A stretch of 64,000 nt of DNA from the NCBI RefSeq assembly GCF_947500995.1, contig NZ_CANMUA010000002.1:248001-312000 (forward strand). Reading direction: 5' to 3'. This document shows, piece after piece, positions 51,601 to 60,815 of the stretch. This stretch comes from an uncultured Serinicoccus sp. GTDB lineage: Bacteria; Actinomycetota; Actinomycetes; Actinomycetales; Dermatophilaceae. Below the pieces are notes generated by a model. That model saw only the letters and a program-made list of their open reading frames with translations, did no database searches and was not told the origin of the DNA. Position 1 is the first letter of the stretch. Each line of letters opens with the position of its first letter. The position numbers were made by a program, and so were the translations under genes.

Positions 51601-52059
51601 TCAGTCGCGGGGGACGTCACCCTCCCAGCCGCCGGTCGGCACCTCGCGCGCCTCGATGAACTCCTTGAAGCGCTTGGCGTCGCCCTTGACCCGGCGGTCG
51701 TCGACGCCGACGAGGGCCCCGGCCTTCTCCAGCAGACCCTCGGGGTCCCAGTCCATCTGGATGGTCACCCGGGTCGTCGTGTCGCTCAGCTTGTGGAAGG
51801 TGACGACGCCGGCGTGCTTGGTGTCACCCTCGACGGTGGTCCAGGCCACCCGCTCCTCGGGGTGCTGCTCGCTGATCTCGGTGTCGAACTCGCGGGTGGC
51901 GCCGCCGACCTCGACGACCCAGTGGTTGCGGGTGTCGGTGACCTGGGTGACCGACTCCACGCCCTCCATGAAGTGGGGGAAGGACTCGAACTGCGTCCAC
52001 TGGTCGTACGCGACCTTGACGGGGACCTCGACGTCCACGGACTCCGTGACGTTGCTCAT
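51601..52059 (-). CDS. SRPBCC family protein (stress-type)
   Basis: A 152-residue protein starting at ATG 52059 with a strong AGGAGG site 5-10 nt upstream. The sequence VDVEVPVKVAYDQWTQFESF with FPHFMEGVESV is typical of the cyclase/dehydrase-like SRPBCC group common in actinobacteria. No catalytic residue is evident; ligand binding or a stress role is assumed. It is divergent from the betB-like gene (131 bp gap) and convergent with the thermonuclease gene, with the shared hairpin between. Confidence 0.88.
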   Translation of the reverse strand: MSNVTESVDVEVPVKVAYDQWTQFESFPHFMEGVESVTQVTDTRNHWVVEVGGATREFDTEISEQHPEERVAWTTVEGDTKHAGVVTFHKLSDTTTRVTIQMDWDPEGLLEKAGALVGVDDRRVKGDAKRFKEFIEAREVPTGGWEGDVPRD

Positions 52060-52190
52060 GCATACCTCCTGATCGGAAAAGGGGGATCGGACCCACGGAA
52101 CACCAGATCGGGCGCGGACGCACGGCCAAGCCGCACCCCCCGCCCGGTCGGTATGTCGACGGGGGGCCGGTTTCCTGGTATCTATGGGCG

Positions 52191-53723
52191 ATGAGCCAAC
52201 TCCTGATCGACGGCACCTGGCGCGACGCCTCGGACGGGGGGACGCGGACGATCCTCTGCCCGGCCGACCAGACCGAGGTCGGAGTGGTCGCCGAGGCGAC
52301 CGCGGACGACGCCGAGGCGGCCGTCCTGGCCGCCCGTCGCGCCTTCGACGAGGGCGGGTGGCCGCACACCCCGGCACCGGAGCGGGCCGCGCTGCTGCGC
52401 CGGGTCGCCGACCGGCTCGCCGCCGACCGCGACGAGGTCGCCCGCCTGGAGTCGCGGGACACCGGCAAGCGCTTCGTCGAGTCCCAGATCGACGTCGACG
52501 ACATCGAGGCCGTCTTCCGGCACTTCGCCGATCTCGCCGCGAGCGAGGCGGGCCGGGTCGTCGACACCGGTATGCCGGACGTCGCCAGCAAGGTGGTCCA
52601 CGAGCCGGTCGGGGTCTGCAGCCTCATCACCCCGTGGAACTTCCCGCTGCTGCAGACCAGCTGGAAGGTCGCCCCGGCGCTGGCGGCCGGCAACACCTTC
52701 GTCCTCAAGCCCAGCGAGCTGACCCCGCACACCTCGGTCTGGCTCATGCACGCGCTCACCGACGCCGGCCTGCCGGACGGCGTCGCCAACCTCGTCCTCG
52801 GCTCCGGCGCCACCGTCGGTCCGACCATGACCACGCACGACGCGGTCGACCTCGTCTCCTTCACCGGCGGCGTCGAGACCGGGCGGACCATCATGGCCGC
52901 CGCCGCGGCGACGGTGAAGCGGGTCGCCCTCGAGCTGGGCGGCAAGAACCCCAACGTGGTCTTCGCCGACGCCGACCTCCCGGCCGCCATCGACAACGCG
53001 CTCACCGCGATCTTCCTCGACTCCGGCCAGGTCTGCAGCGCCGGGGCCCGGCTCATCGTCGAGGAGTCGGTGCACGACGAGGTCGTCGACACCCTGGTCG
53101 AGCGGGCGCGGCGGATCCGCCTCGGCGGACCCTTCGACGAGGACGCGGAGGCCGGGCCGCTCATCAGCGAGGCGCACCGCGACAAGGTCGCCCGCTACGT
53201 CGCCGAGGCGGTCGAGGACGGTGCCGTGCTGCGGTGCGGCGGCGGCCCGCCGGACGAGCCGGCCCTGGCCGACGGCTGGTTCTTCTCCCCCACCGTCCTG
53301 GACGGCTGCGCGCAGGACATGCGCTGCGTGCACGACGAGTCCTTCGGCCCGGTCCTCACCGTCGAGACGTTCTCCGGGCCGGACCCGGACTCGGCCGAGG
53401 ACGCCGCGGTGGCCATCGCCAACGACACGATCTACGGGCTCGCCGGGGCGGTGTGGACGCAGAACGCCGGGCGCGCGGAGCGGGTGGCCGGCCGGCTGCG
53501 GCACGGGACCATCTGGATCAACGACTACCACCCCTACGTCCCGGGGGCGGAGTGGGGCGGCTACAAGCAGTCCGGCATCGGGCGCGAGCTGGGGCGGGCG
53601 GGCCTGGAGGAGTACCGCGAGACCAAGCACATCTGGCACAACACCCGCCCGGCACCGGCCGGCTGGTTCGCCGACCACGCCGGCACCGACCCCAGCACCC
53701 CCACGGAGGCCACCGATGCCTGA
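52191..53723 (+). CDS. betB: Betaine-aldehyde dehydrogenase-type ALDH
   Basis: A 510-residue NAD(P)-dependent aldehyde dehydrogenase. Catalytic Glu248 (LELGGKNP) and Cys282 (SGQVCSAG) are in place, together with the Asn of PWNFPLL. The C-terminal residues of this subfamily ([14 protein letters not shown]) are typical of betaine aldehyde dehydrogenases. It should oxidise betaine aldehyde to glycine betaine. ATG 52191 follows a TATCTAT box closely, and the gene overlaps the choline dehydrogenase start by 8 bp. With the next two genes it forms a choline-to-betaine operon. Substrate choice is inferred from context. Confidence 0.88.
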   Translation: MSQLLIDGTWRDASDGGTRTILCPADQTEVGVVAEATADDAEAAVLAARRAFDEGGWPHTPAPERAALLRRVADRLAADRDEVARLESRDTGKRFVESQIDVDDIEAVFRHFADLAASEAGRVVDTGMPDVASKVVHEPVGVCSLITPWNFPLLQTSWKVAPALAAGNTFVLKPSELTPHTSVWLMHALTDAGLPDGVANLVLGSGATVGPTMTTHDAVDLVSFTGGVETGRTIMAAAAATVKRVALELGGKNPNVVFADADLPAAIDNALTAIFLDSGQVCSAGARLIVEESVHDEVVDTLVERARRIRLGGPFDEDAEAGPLISEAHRDKVARYVAEAVEDGAVLRCGGGPPDEPALADGWFFSPTVLDGCAQDMRCVHDESFGPVLTVETFSGPDPDSAEDAAVAIANDTIYGLAGAVWTQNAGRAERVAGRLRHGTIWINDYHPYVPGAEWGGYKQSGIGRELGRAGLEEYRETKHIWHNTRPAPAGWFADHAGTDPSTPTEATDA

Positions 53724-55515
53724 ACGCTACGACTACGTCATCGTCGGCGGCGGCTCCGCCGGGTCCGCCCTGGGCAACCGGCTCAGCAGCGACCCCTCGA
53801 CGCGGGTCCTCGTCCTCGAGGCGGGACGCAACGACTTCCGCTTCGACCCCTTCATCCACATGCCGGCCGCCCTGCCCTTCCCCATCGGCAGCCGCTTCTA
53901 CGACTGGAAGTACGAGTCCGACCCCGAGCCCGCGATGGGCGGGCGCCGGATCTACCACGCCCGCGGCAAGGTCCTCGGCGGCTCCAGCTCGATCAACGGG
54001 ATGATCTTCCAGCGCGGCAACCCTATGGACTTCGAGCGCTGGGCCGCCGAGCCCGGGATGCAGGACTGGGACTACGCCCACTGCCTGCCCTACTTCAAGC
54101 GGATGGAGACCGTGCTGCTGGAGGACGGGAGCACCGGTGCCGACGCCTGGCGCGGCGGCTCGGGCCCGCTCGTGCTGGAGCGCGGACCGGCCAGCTCGCC
54201 GCTCTTCGGCGCGTTCTTCGAGGCGACCCAGGAGGCGGGCTACCCGCTGACCGACGACGTCAACGGCTACCGCCAGGAGGGCTTCGCCAAGTTCGACCGC
54301 AACGTCCACCGCGGCCGCCGGCTGTCGGCCGCCAGGGCCTACCTGCATCCCGTGGAGCACCGGCGGAACCTGCGCATCGAGACGCTCGCGACGGTGACCG
54401 GCCTGCGGATGCAGGGGACCCGGTGCACGGGCGTGGACTACGTGCGCGGCGGGCGGCTGCGCCGCAGCGTCGAGGCCGGCGAGGTCATCCTCTGCGGGGG
54501 CGCCTTCGCCACCCCGCAGCTGCTGCAGCTGGCCGGGATCGGCGACCCCGAGGTGCTGGGGGCCGCCGGGGTGCAGACGCGGGTCGACCTGCCCGGTGTC
54601 GGGTCCAACCTCCAGGACCACCTCGAGGTCTACCTCCAGCACTCCTCCACCCAGCCCGTCTCCATCGCGCCCTGGCTGGCTCACCACCACAAGCCCCGGA
54701 TCGGCGCCGAGTGGCTCTTCGCGCGCCGCGGGGTCGGCGCCAGCAACCACTTCGAGGCCGGCGGGTTCATCCGCTCCAACGACCAGGTCGAGTGGCCCAA
54801 CCTCATGTTCCACTTCCTGCCGATCGCCATCCGCTACGACGGCAGCAAGCCTGCCGAGACCGAGCACGGCATCCACGGCTACCAGGTGCACATCGGCCCG
54901 ATGTATGCCGACACCCGCGGCCACGTGCACATCCGCTCCGCCGACCCGGCGCAGCGCCCCTCGATCCTGTTCAACTACCTCTCGACCGACACCGACCGGC
55001 GCGAGTGGGTCGAGGTGGTCCGGGCCGCGCGAGACATCCTCGGCCAGCCCGCGTTCGCGCCGTTCAGCGGTGGTGAGATCTCCCCCGGACCCGAGGTCGA
55101 GACCGACGAGGAGATCCTGGAGTGGGTGCGCGGCGACGCCGAGACCGCGCTGCACCCCTCGTGCACGGCCAAGATGGGCGGCGCCGAGGACGGGCAGGCG
55201 GTCGTCGACCCCACCTCGATGCGGGTGCACGGCACCGAGGGCCTGTCGGTCGTGGACGCCTCCGTCTTCCCCTTCGTCACCAACGGCAACATCTACGCCC
55301 CCGTGATGATGGTCGCCGAGAAGGCCGCCGACCTCATCGCCGGCAACACCCCGCTGCCCGCGTCCGAGGCCCCGTGGTACCGCCACGGCACCGGGCAGCC
55401 CCTGTACCCGCCGGGCGACCCGCGCAACGACGCGTGGGACGCGATGCAGGACCCGCCATCGGCCGAGCGGCTCCGACGGGAGGCCGGGTCCACCAGCGAG
55501 AGGAACCCGTGTTGA
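53716..55515 (+). CDS. betA: Choline dehydrogenase-type GMC oxidoreductase
   Basis: A 599-residue GMC flavoprotein; start ATG 53716 overlaps the betB stop. The FAD-binding motif [14 protein letters not shown] is at residues 9-23, followed by GGSSSING and, near the C-terminus, HPSCTAKMG with the catalytic His and [17 protein letters not shown]. Length and motifs match choline dehydrogenase (BetA), which oxidises choline to betaine aldehyde using a flavin. The gene sits between betB and the BCCT transporter and overlaps the latter by 7 bp. The call is strong from both sequence and context. Confidence 0.9.
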   Translation: MPERYDYVIVGGGSAGSALGNRLSSDPSTRVLVLEAGRNDFRFDPFIHMPAALPFPIGSRFYDWKYESDPEPAMGGRRIYHARGKVLGGSSSINGMIFQRGNPMDFERWAAEPGMQDWDYAHCLPYFKRMETVLLEDGSTGADAWRGGSGPLVLERGPASSPLFGAFFEATQEAGYPLTDDVNGYRQEGFAKFDRNVHRGRRLSAARAYLHPVEHRRNLRIETLATVTGLRMQGTRCTGVDYVRGGRLRRSVEAGEVILCGGAFATPQLLQLAGIGDPEVLGAAGVQTRVDLPGVGSNLQDHLEVYLQHSSTQPVSIAPWLAHHHKPRIGAEWLFARRGVGASNHFEAGGFIRSNDQVEWPNLMFHFLPIAIRYDGSKPAETEHGIHGYQVHIGPMYADTRGHVHIRSADPAQRPSILFNYLSTDTDRREWVEVVRAARDILGQPAFAPFSGGEISPGPEVETDEEILEWVRGDAETALHPSCTAKMGGAEDGQAVVDPTSMRVHGTEGLSVVDASVFPFVTNGNIYAPVMMVAEKAADLIAGNTPLPASEAPWYRHGTGQPLYPPGDPRNDAWDAMQDPPSAERLRREAGSTSERNPC

Positions 55516-57557
55516 GCGCCACCACCGAGCAGAGCACCCCCACCCCGACCCCGCGCTCCGGACCGCCCGGCTCCCCACCGGTGCGCATGCCCGTCTTCGT
55601 CTCCTCGCTCGTCGGCGTCCTCATCTTCGCGATCTGGGCCATCGCCATGCCGGACCGGGCCTACGACATCATCTTCTCCGCCACCGAGTGGGTCGGCGGC
55701 GCCTTCGGGTGGTTCTACATCGCCCTCGGCACCGCCATCCTCGTCTTCGTCCTCTACCTCGGGATCTCCCGCTACGGCACCCTGCGCCTCGGCCCGGCGC
55801 ACTCCCGGCCCGAGTTCTCCACCTTCGCCTGGGCCTCGATGCTCTTCGCCGCCGGCATCGGCACCGACGTCATGTTCTTCTCCGTCGTCGAGCCGGTGAG
55901 CCAGTACATCTCCCCGCCGGTCATCGAGGGTGAGACCGTGCAGGCCGCCCGGGAGGCCACGGTGTGGACGCTGTTCCACTACGGCATCACCGGCTGGGGC
56001 ATGTACGCGCTCATGGGGATGGCGCTGGCCTTCTTCGCCTACCGGCTCAACCTGCCACTGGCCGTCCGCTCGGCCCTGGCCCCGGTCTTCGGCCGGCGCA
56101 TCGAGGGCCCGATCGGGCACGCCGTCGACACCGCCGCCGTGCTGGGCACCATCTTCGGGGTGGCCACCAGCCTCGGGATCGGCGTGGTCTTCCTCAACTT
56201 CGGCCTGGGCGAGCTGTTCGGCATACAGCAGGGCCTGGCCGCCCAGATCGGCCTCGTCGTCCTGGCCATCACCATCGCCGCGGTCTCGGCGACCACCGGC
56301 GTCGACAAGGGCATCCGCTTCCTCTCCCAGCTCAACGTCGTCCTCGCCCTGGGCCTCGCGGCCTGGGTCCTGGTCACCGGCCGCACCCAGCTGCTCATCG
56401 AGGGCGTGGTGATGAACGTCGGTGACTTCGTCTCGCGCTTCCCCACCATGACGATGGACACCATGGCCTACGACGGGGCCAACGAGTGGATGAACCTGTG
56501 GACCCTCTTCTTCTGGGCCTGGTGGGTGGCCTGGGCGTCCTTCGTCGGGCTCTTCCTCGCCCGCATCTCGCGGGGCCGGACCATCCGGCAGTTCGTCGCG
56601 GGGACGATGGTCATCCCGTTCGCCTACATCGTCATGTGGGTCTCGATCTTCGGCAACGCGGCACTGACGCGGGTGCGCGGCGGCGACGCCGACTTCGCGG
56701 CCGCCGCGCAGGAGTACGACGGCCGGGGCTTCTTCATGCTCCTCCAGGACTACCCGGCCGCCGGGCTGCTCGTGCTCCTCGCGACGGCCGTCGGGCTGCT
56801 GTTCTACGTCACCTCCGCCGACTCCGGCGCCCTGGTCATGGGCAACCTGTGCTCCCAGCTGCGGGAGGTCCAGGAGGACTGCGCGCCGTGGCTGCGGATC
56901 GTCTGGGCGGCGACCACCGGCCTGCTCACCATCGCGGTGCTCTCGGTCGGCGGCATCTACGCGCTCCAGTACGCCACCGTCATCATGGGGCTGCCCTTCG
57001 CGGTCGTCCTCGTGCTCGTCATGTGGGGGCTGTTCACCGCCCTGCGCACCGAGCTGCGCCGGGTCGAGTCCGGCAACGGCACCCACGCCGTCCTGTATGC
57101 CGTGGGTGACGGCAAGAGCGACCGGGAGACCTGGAAGGCGCGCGTGGCCCGAGCGACGAACTTCGTCGACACCGAGGACGCCGAGGCATACCTGGAGAGC
57201 GTCGTGGACCCGGCGCTCACCGACGTCGCCGAGGAGCTGCGCACCCGCGGCGTCGAGGCGTCCACCGACCGTGGCACCGCCCAGCCGGACGACCAGGACG
57301 CCGAGGGTGGCAGGTTCGTCGAGCTGCGGACCTCCGACGACGAGCACCCCTTCGTCTACCGGGTCAAGGTGTCCCTGCACCCCGTCCCGACCTACGGCGG
57401 GCGGATGATCGGCAACCGCGACCGCTACGCCCGGCTCGAGGTGCACCTCGCCGACGGCGGGCAGGACTACGACGTCATGGGCTACACCCGTCAGCAGGTC
57501 ATCCACGACTGCCTGGACGCCTACGAGCGGCACCTGGACTTCCTGCGCAGCGTGTGA
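55509..57557 (+). CDS. betT: BCCT-family choline/betaine transporter
   Basis: A 682-residue transporter; GTG 55509 is the likely start (TTG 55512 is the alternative), overlapping the betA stop. About 12 hydrophobic segments are visible, with the BCCT-typical [16 protein letters not shown] and the Trp-rich stretch [15 protein letters not shown] that lines the substrate path. A long hydrophilic C-terminal domain (~550-682) resembles that of BetT-type transporters and may sense osmotic state. Expected role: sodium- or proton-coupled choline uptake supplying the two enzymes upstream. Betaine itself is a possible alternative substrate. Confidence 0.88.
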   Translation: MLSATTEQSTPTPTPRSGPPGSPPVRMPVFVSSLVGVLIFAIWAIAMPDRAYDIIFSATEWVGGAFGWFYIALGTAILVFVLYLGISRYGTLRLGPAHSRPEFSTFAWASMLFAAGIGTDVMFFSVVEPVSQYISPPVIEGETVQAAREATVWTLFHYGITGWGMYALMGMALAFFAYRLNLPLAVRSALAPVFGRRIEGPIGHAVDTAAVLGTIFGVATSLGIGVVFLNFGLGELFGIQQGLAAQIGLVVLAITIAAVSATTGVDKGIRFLSQLNVVLALGLAAWVLVTGRTQLLIEGVVMNVGDFVSRFPTMTMDTMAYDGANEWMNLWTLFFWAWWVAWASFVGLFLARISRGRTIRQFVAGTMVIPFAYIVMWVSIFGNAALTRVRGGDADFAAAAQEYDGRGFFMLLQDYPAAGLLVLLATAVGLLFYVTSADSGALVMGNLCSQLREVQEDCAPWLRIVWAATTGLLTIAVLSVGGIYALQYATVIMGLPFAVVLVLVMWGLFTALRTELRRVESGNGTHAVLYAVGDGKSDRETWKARVARATNFVDTEDAEAYLESVVDPALTDVAEELRTRGVEASTDRGTAQPDDQDAEGGRFVELRTSDDEHPFVYRVKVSLHPVPTYGGRMIGNRDRYARLEVHLADGGQDYDVMGYTRQQVIHDCLDAYERHLDFLRSV

Positions 57558-57586
57558 GCCGTCGACTGCGGCACGCCCGTCCGCAC

Positions 57587-57592
57587 TAGGCT
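57587..57592 (+). promoter_or_regulatory. -10 box for leaderless GlcD/GlcF-type gene
   Basis: TAGGCT ends 7 nt before GTG 57600, giving the gene its own leaderless promoter rather than relying on the choline operon. Confidence 0.5.
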
Positions 57593-57599
57593 GGCCGGC

Positions 57600-60497
57600 G
57601 TGCCGCCGACGACCCTCGAGATCCCCTGGAGCCACCTCGAGACCTCGCTGGGCGAGCAGCTCGGCAGGAGCGCGGTCAGCCGGCGACCGCTGGACCTGCA
57701 CGCGCTGGCGCACGACGCGTCGCACTACCTGCTCACCCCGGAGCTGCTGGTCCGCCCCACCTCGGCCGACCAGGTGGCGGCGGTCATGGCGGCCTGCGAC
57801 GAGGTCGGCGCGCCGGTCACCTTCCGCTCCGGCGGCACCAGCCTGTCCGGGCAGGGGGTCACCGACGCGGTCCTGGTCGACACCCGCCGGCACTTCACCG
57901 ACGTCGAGGTGCTGGACGGCGGCGCCCGGGTCCGGGTCCAGCCCGGCGTGACGGTCCGGGCGGTGAACGCCCGGCTCGCGCCCTACCACCGCAAGCTCGG
58001 GCCCGACCCGGCCAGCGAGGGCGCGTGCACGCTGGGCGGCGTCATCGCCAACAACTCCAGCGGGATGCACTGCGGCACCCAGCTCAACACCTACGCCACC
58101 CTGGAGTCCCTGACCGTCGTGCTGCCCTCGGGCACGGTCGTCGACTCGGCCGCCCCGGACGCCGAGGCCGAGCTGGCCGCCCGCGAGCCCGAGCTCGTGG
58201 CGGGGCTGCTCGCCCTGCGCCGGCGCGTGCTGGGCGACCCGGACTCGGTGGCGACGATCCGGCGGCTGTTCTCGATGAAGAACACCATGGGCTACGGCAT
58301 CAACGCCCTCCTCGACTTCGAGAGCCCGCTCGACATGCTCGTGCACCTGCTCATCGGCAGCGAAGGCACGCTCGGCTTCGTCGCCTCGGCCGTGCTGGCG
58401 ACCGTCCCTGTCCACCCCGAGGTGGCGACCGGGCTCCTCGTCCTCGACACCATCGGCGCGGCCACCGGCGCGGTGCCCGAGCTCGCCGGGACCGGTGTCG
58501 CCACGGCCGAGTTGCTCGACGCCGCCTCCCTGCGGGTGGCCCAGCAGGACCCCCGCTGCCCGCCCCGCATCGCCGACCTCGACGTGGAGCAGCACGCCGC
58601 GCTCCTCGTGGAGTGGCAGGGTGACAGCCCGGCAGAGCTGGACGCCGCGGTCGGGTCGGCCGCCGCGACCCTGGACCGGCTGCCGCTCACGACGCCGGCC
58701 CGGCTCACCCGCGACGCCCGGGAGCGGGCCGCGCTGTGGACGGTGCGCAAGGGCCTGTTCTCGGCGGTCGCCGAGGCCCGCCCCGCCGGCACCAACGCCC
58801 TGCTCGAGGATGTCGTCGTCGGCGTCGACGTGCTCGGGGAGACCTGCGTCGCGCTCACCGAGCTCTTCGCCAAGCACCGCTACGAGAGCTCGGTCATCTT
58901 CGGGCACGCCCGCGACGGCAACGTCCACTTCCTGCTCAACGAGCGCTTCGACGACGCGGGCTCGATGCGCCGCTACGCCGACTTCACCGAGGACCTGGTC
59001 GACCTGGTCCTGGGGCAGGGTGGCTCGCTCAAGGCCGAGCACGGGACCGGCCGCATCATGGCGCCCTTCGTCCGGCGCCAGTACGGCGACGAGCTCTACG
59101 CGGTGATGTGGGAGATCAAGCGGCTCCTCGACCCCCGAGGACTGCTCAACCCGGCGGCGGTGCTCTCCGACGAGCCCACGTCATACCTGCAGGACCTCAA
59201 GCCCTCCCCGCCGGTGGAGGAGGAGGTCGACCGCTGCGTGGAGTGCGGCTACTGCGAGCCGGTCTGCCCGTCCAAGGACCTCACCCTCACCCCGCGCCAG
59301 CGGATCGTGGTGCGCCGCGACATCCAGACCGCGCGCGCCGCCGGCGACCACGCGCTCGCCGACTCCCTCGAGCGCGACTACGACTACGACGGCACCCAGA
59401 CGTGCGCCGTCGACGGGATGTGCCAGAGCGCCTGCCCGGTCCGCATCGACACCGGCGCCCTGACCCGTCGGCTGCGGCGGGAGTCCGCCACCCGCACGGC
59501 GCAGACCGCCTGGGCCGGCGCCGCCCGGGCCTGGGGCACGGTGGCACCCCTGGGCGGGCTGGCGCTGAGCGCGGCCCGGCTGGTGCCCTCCGGCGTGCCG
59601 GTGACCGCCACCCGGCTGGTGCGCGCGGTCGCCGGCGCCGACGCCCTGCCGCTCTACGACGCCCGCCTGCCCGGTGGTGGAAGCAGGAGACGCGAGCTGG
59701 CGACCGGCTCCCCCGTCGCGGTGCTCTTCAGCACGTGCATCGGCGAGATGTTCGGCACCGAGCCCGGCGGGCACACCGGCGACCTCGGGTCCGGGGCGAC
59801 CGGGGCACTCGTCGAGCTGTGCGTGCGGGCCGACGTCCCGCTGCGCACCCCTGCCGGGATCGGCGGGCTCTGCTGCGGCACGCCCTGGAAGTCCAAGGGC
59901 ATGAGCAGCGGGTATGCCGTCATGGCCGACCGGGTGGTCCCCGCCCTGCGCGAGGCGACCGAGGGCGGCCGGCTCCCGGTGGTGGTCGAGGCGTCCTCGT
60001 GCGTGGAGGGGCTGGAGATGATGCTGGCCGAGCGCGCCCCGGACCTGCGGGTCGTGGACGCCGTGGACTTCGTCCGGGACACGGTGCTCCCCCGCCTCGA
60101 CGTGCGCCGCACCGACCGCACCCTCGTGGTGCACCCGACCTGCTCTTCCCAGCGGGCGGGCAGCACCGAGGCCCTGGTGGCACTGGCCGAGGCGGTCGCG
60201 ACCGACGTCGTGGTGCCCATCTCCTGGGGGTGCTGCGCCTTCGCCGGGGACCGCGGCCTGCTGCACCCCGAGCTCACCGCCTCGGCCACCGCCGCCGAGG
60301 CCGCCGAGGTCGCGGGGATCGTCGCGCGGGTGACGCCTCCCCGTGCCGAGAACGCCTCCCCGAGCACTGCCCTCACCCCTGCTGGCGAGCCCGGCTTCGT
60401 CTCCTCCAACCGCACCTGCGAGATCGGGATGACCCGGGCCACCGGGCAGCCCTACCGGCACGTCCTCGAGCTGCTGGCTGAGGCGAGCCGGGCATGA
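57600..60497 (+). CDS. FAD/4Fe-4S oxidoreductase (D-lactate dehydrogenase/GlcD-GlcF type)
   Basis: A 965-residue fusion enzyme. Residues ~40-540 are an FAD-binding_4 / FAD-oxidase C-terminal unit (PVTFRSGGTSLSGQGVTD; GTGRIMAPFVRRQYG). It is followed by two 4Fe-4S motifs, Cys546/549/552/556 and Cys602/608/612, and then CCG-type domains (LCCGTPWKSKG, WGCCAFAGDRG). This architecture is that of D-lactate dehydrogenases and glycolate oxidase-like enzymes that pass electrons to quinones. Start GTG 57600 follows a -10 box by 7 nt. Substrate (D-lactate, glycolate or another 2-hydroxy acid) cannot be decided from the sequence. Confidence 0.88.
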   Translation: MPPTTLEIPWSHLETSLGEQLGRSAVSRRPLDLHALAHDASHYLLTPELLVRPTSADQVAAVMAACDEVGAPVTFRSGGTSLSGQGVTDAVLVDTRRHFTDVEVLDGGARVRVQPGVTVRAVNARLAPYHRKLGPDPASEGACTLGGVIANNSSGMHCGTQLNTYATLESLTVVLPSGTVVDSAAPDAEAELAAREPELVAGLLALRRRVLGDPDSVATIRRLFSMKNTMGYGINALLDFESPLDMLVHLLIGSEGTLGFVASAVLATVPVHPEVATGLLVLDTIGAATGAVPELAGTGVATAELLDAASLRVAQQDPRCPPRIADLDVEQHAALLVEWQGDSPAELDAAVGSAAATLDRLPLTTPARLTRDARERAALWTVRKGLFSAVAEARPAGTNALLEDVVVGVDVLGETCVALTELFAKHRYESSVIFGHARDGNVHFLLNERFDDAGSMRRYADFTEDLVDLVLGQGGSLKAEHGTGRIMAPFVRRQYGDELYAVMWEIKRLLDPRGLLNPAAVLSDEPTSYLQDLKPSPPVEEEVDRCVECGYCEPVCPSKDLTLTPRQRIVVRRDIQTARAAGDHALADSLERDYDYDGTQTCAVDGMCQSACPVRIDTGALTRRLRRESATRTAQTAWAGAARAWGTVAPLGGLALSAARLVPSGVPVTATRLVRAVAGADALPLYDARLPGGGSRRRELATGSPVAVLFSTCIGEMFGTEPGGHTGDLGSGATGALVELCVRADVPLRTPAGIGGLCCGTPWKSKGMSSGYAVMADRVVPALREATEGGRLPVVVEASSCVEGLEMMLAERAPDLRVVDAVDFVRDTVLPRLDVRRTDRTLVVHPTCSSQRAGSTEALVALAEAVATDVVVPISWGCCAFAGDRGLLHPELTASATAAEAAEVAGIVARVTPPRAENASPSTALTPAGEPGFVSSNRTCEIGMTRATGQPYRHVLELLAEASRA

Positions 60498-60815
60498 CCG
60501 GCCGGCCCTACAGCCGACGGCACCCAGGTGCATGACCGCGTGACCCCTCAGCCTCGGCCGGCGATCTCGGGCTTGCAGGGAGCTGGTCTGAACGGCGCGC
60601 GACTGCAGCGGTCATGTCGCCTTGTCGGCCGTTCTCACGACACAACCGGTGCACTCGCGCAGCCACCCGCGACGCCGGGACGCGCCACCCGGCGCGCGTC
60701 GGCCATCCTCTGGGAGCGGTAAAGGTTTGCCCATCTTTGGGTATCGACCCGCCGTCCGCGGTCCGCCCGCGCCTACTGTCGAGGAGTCCCCGAGCTCCAC
60801 TGGAGGTGGGTTGTC
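60498..60815 (+). other. 318-bp intergenic region before the LVIVD-DUF305 gene
   Basis: No convincing gene is present on either strand. The last ~100 bp are AT-richer in places and probably hold the promoter; a clear -35/-10 pair was not identified. Confidence 0.5.

Noticed and set aside
55293-59042. A long open frame (1249 aa) on the minus strand across the betA/betT/GlcD-type genes
   Set aside because: It is antisense to three clear genes; its composition is what high-GC third-position bias produces, and it has no motif, start signal or neighbour logic.
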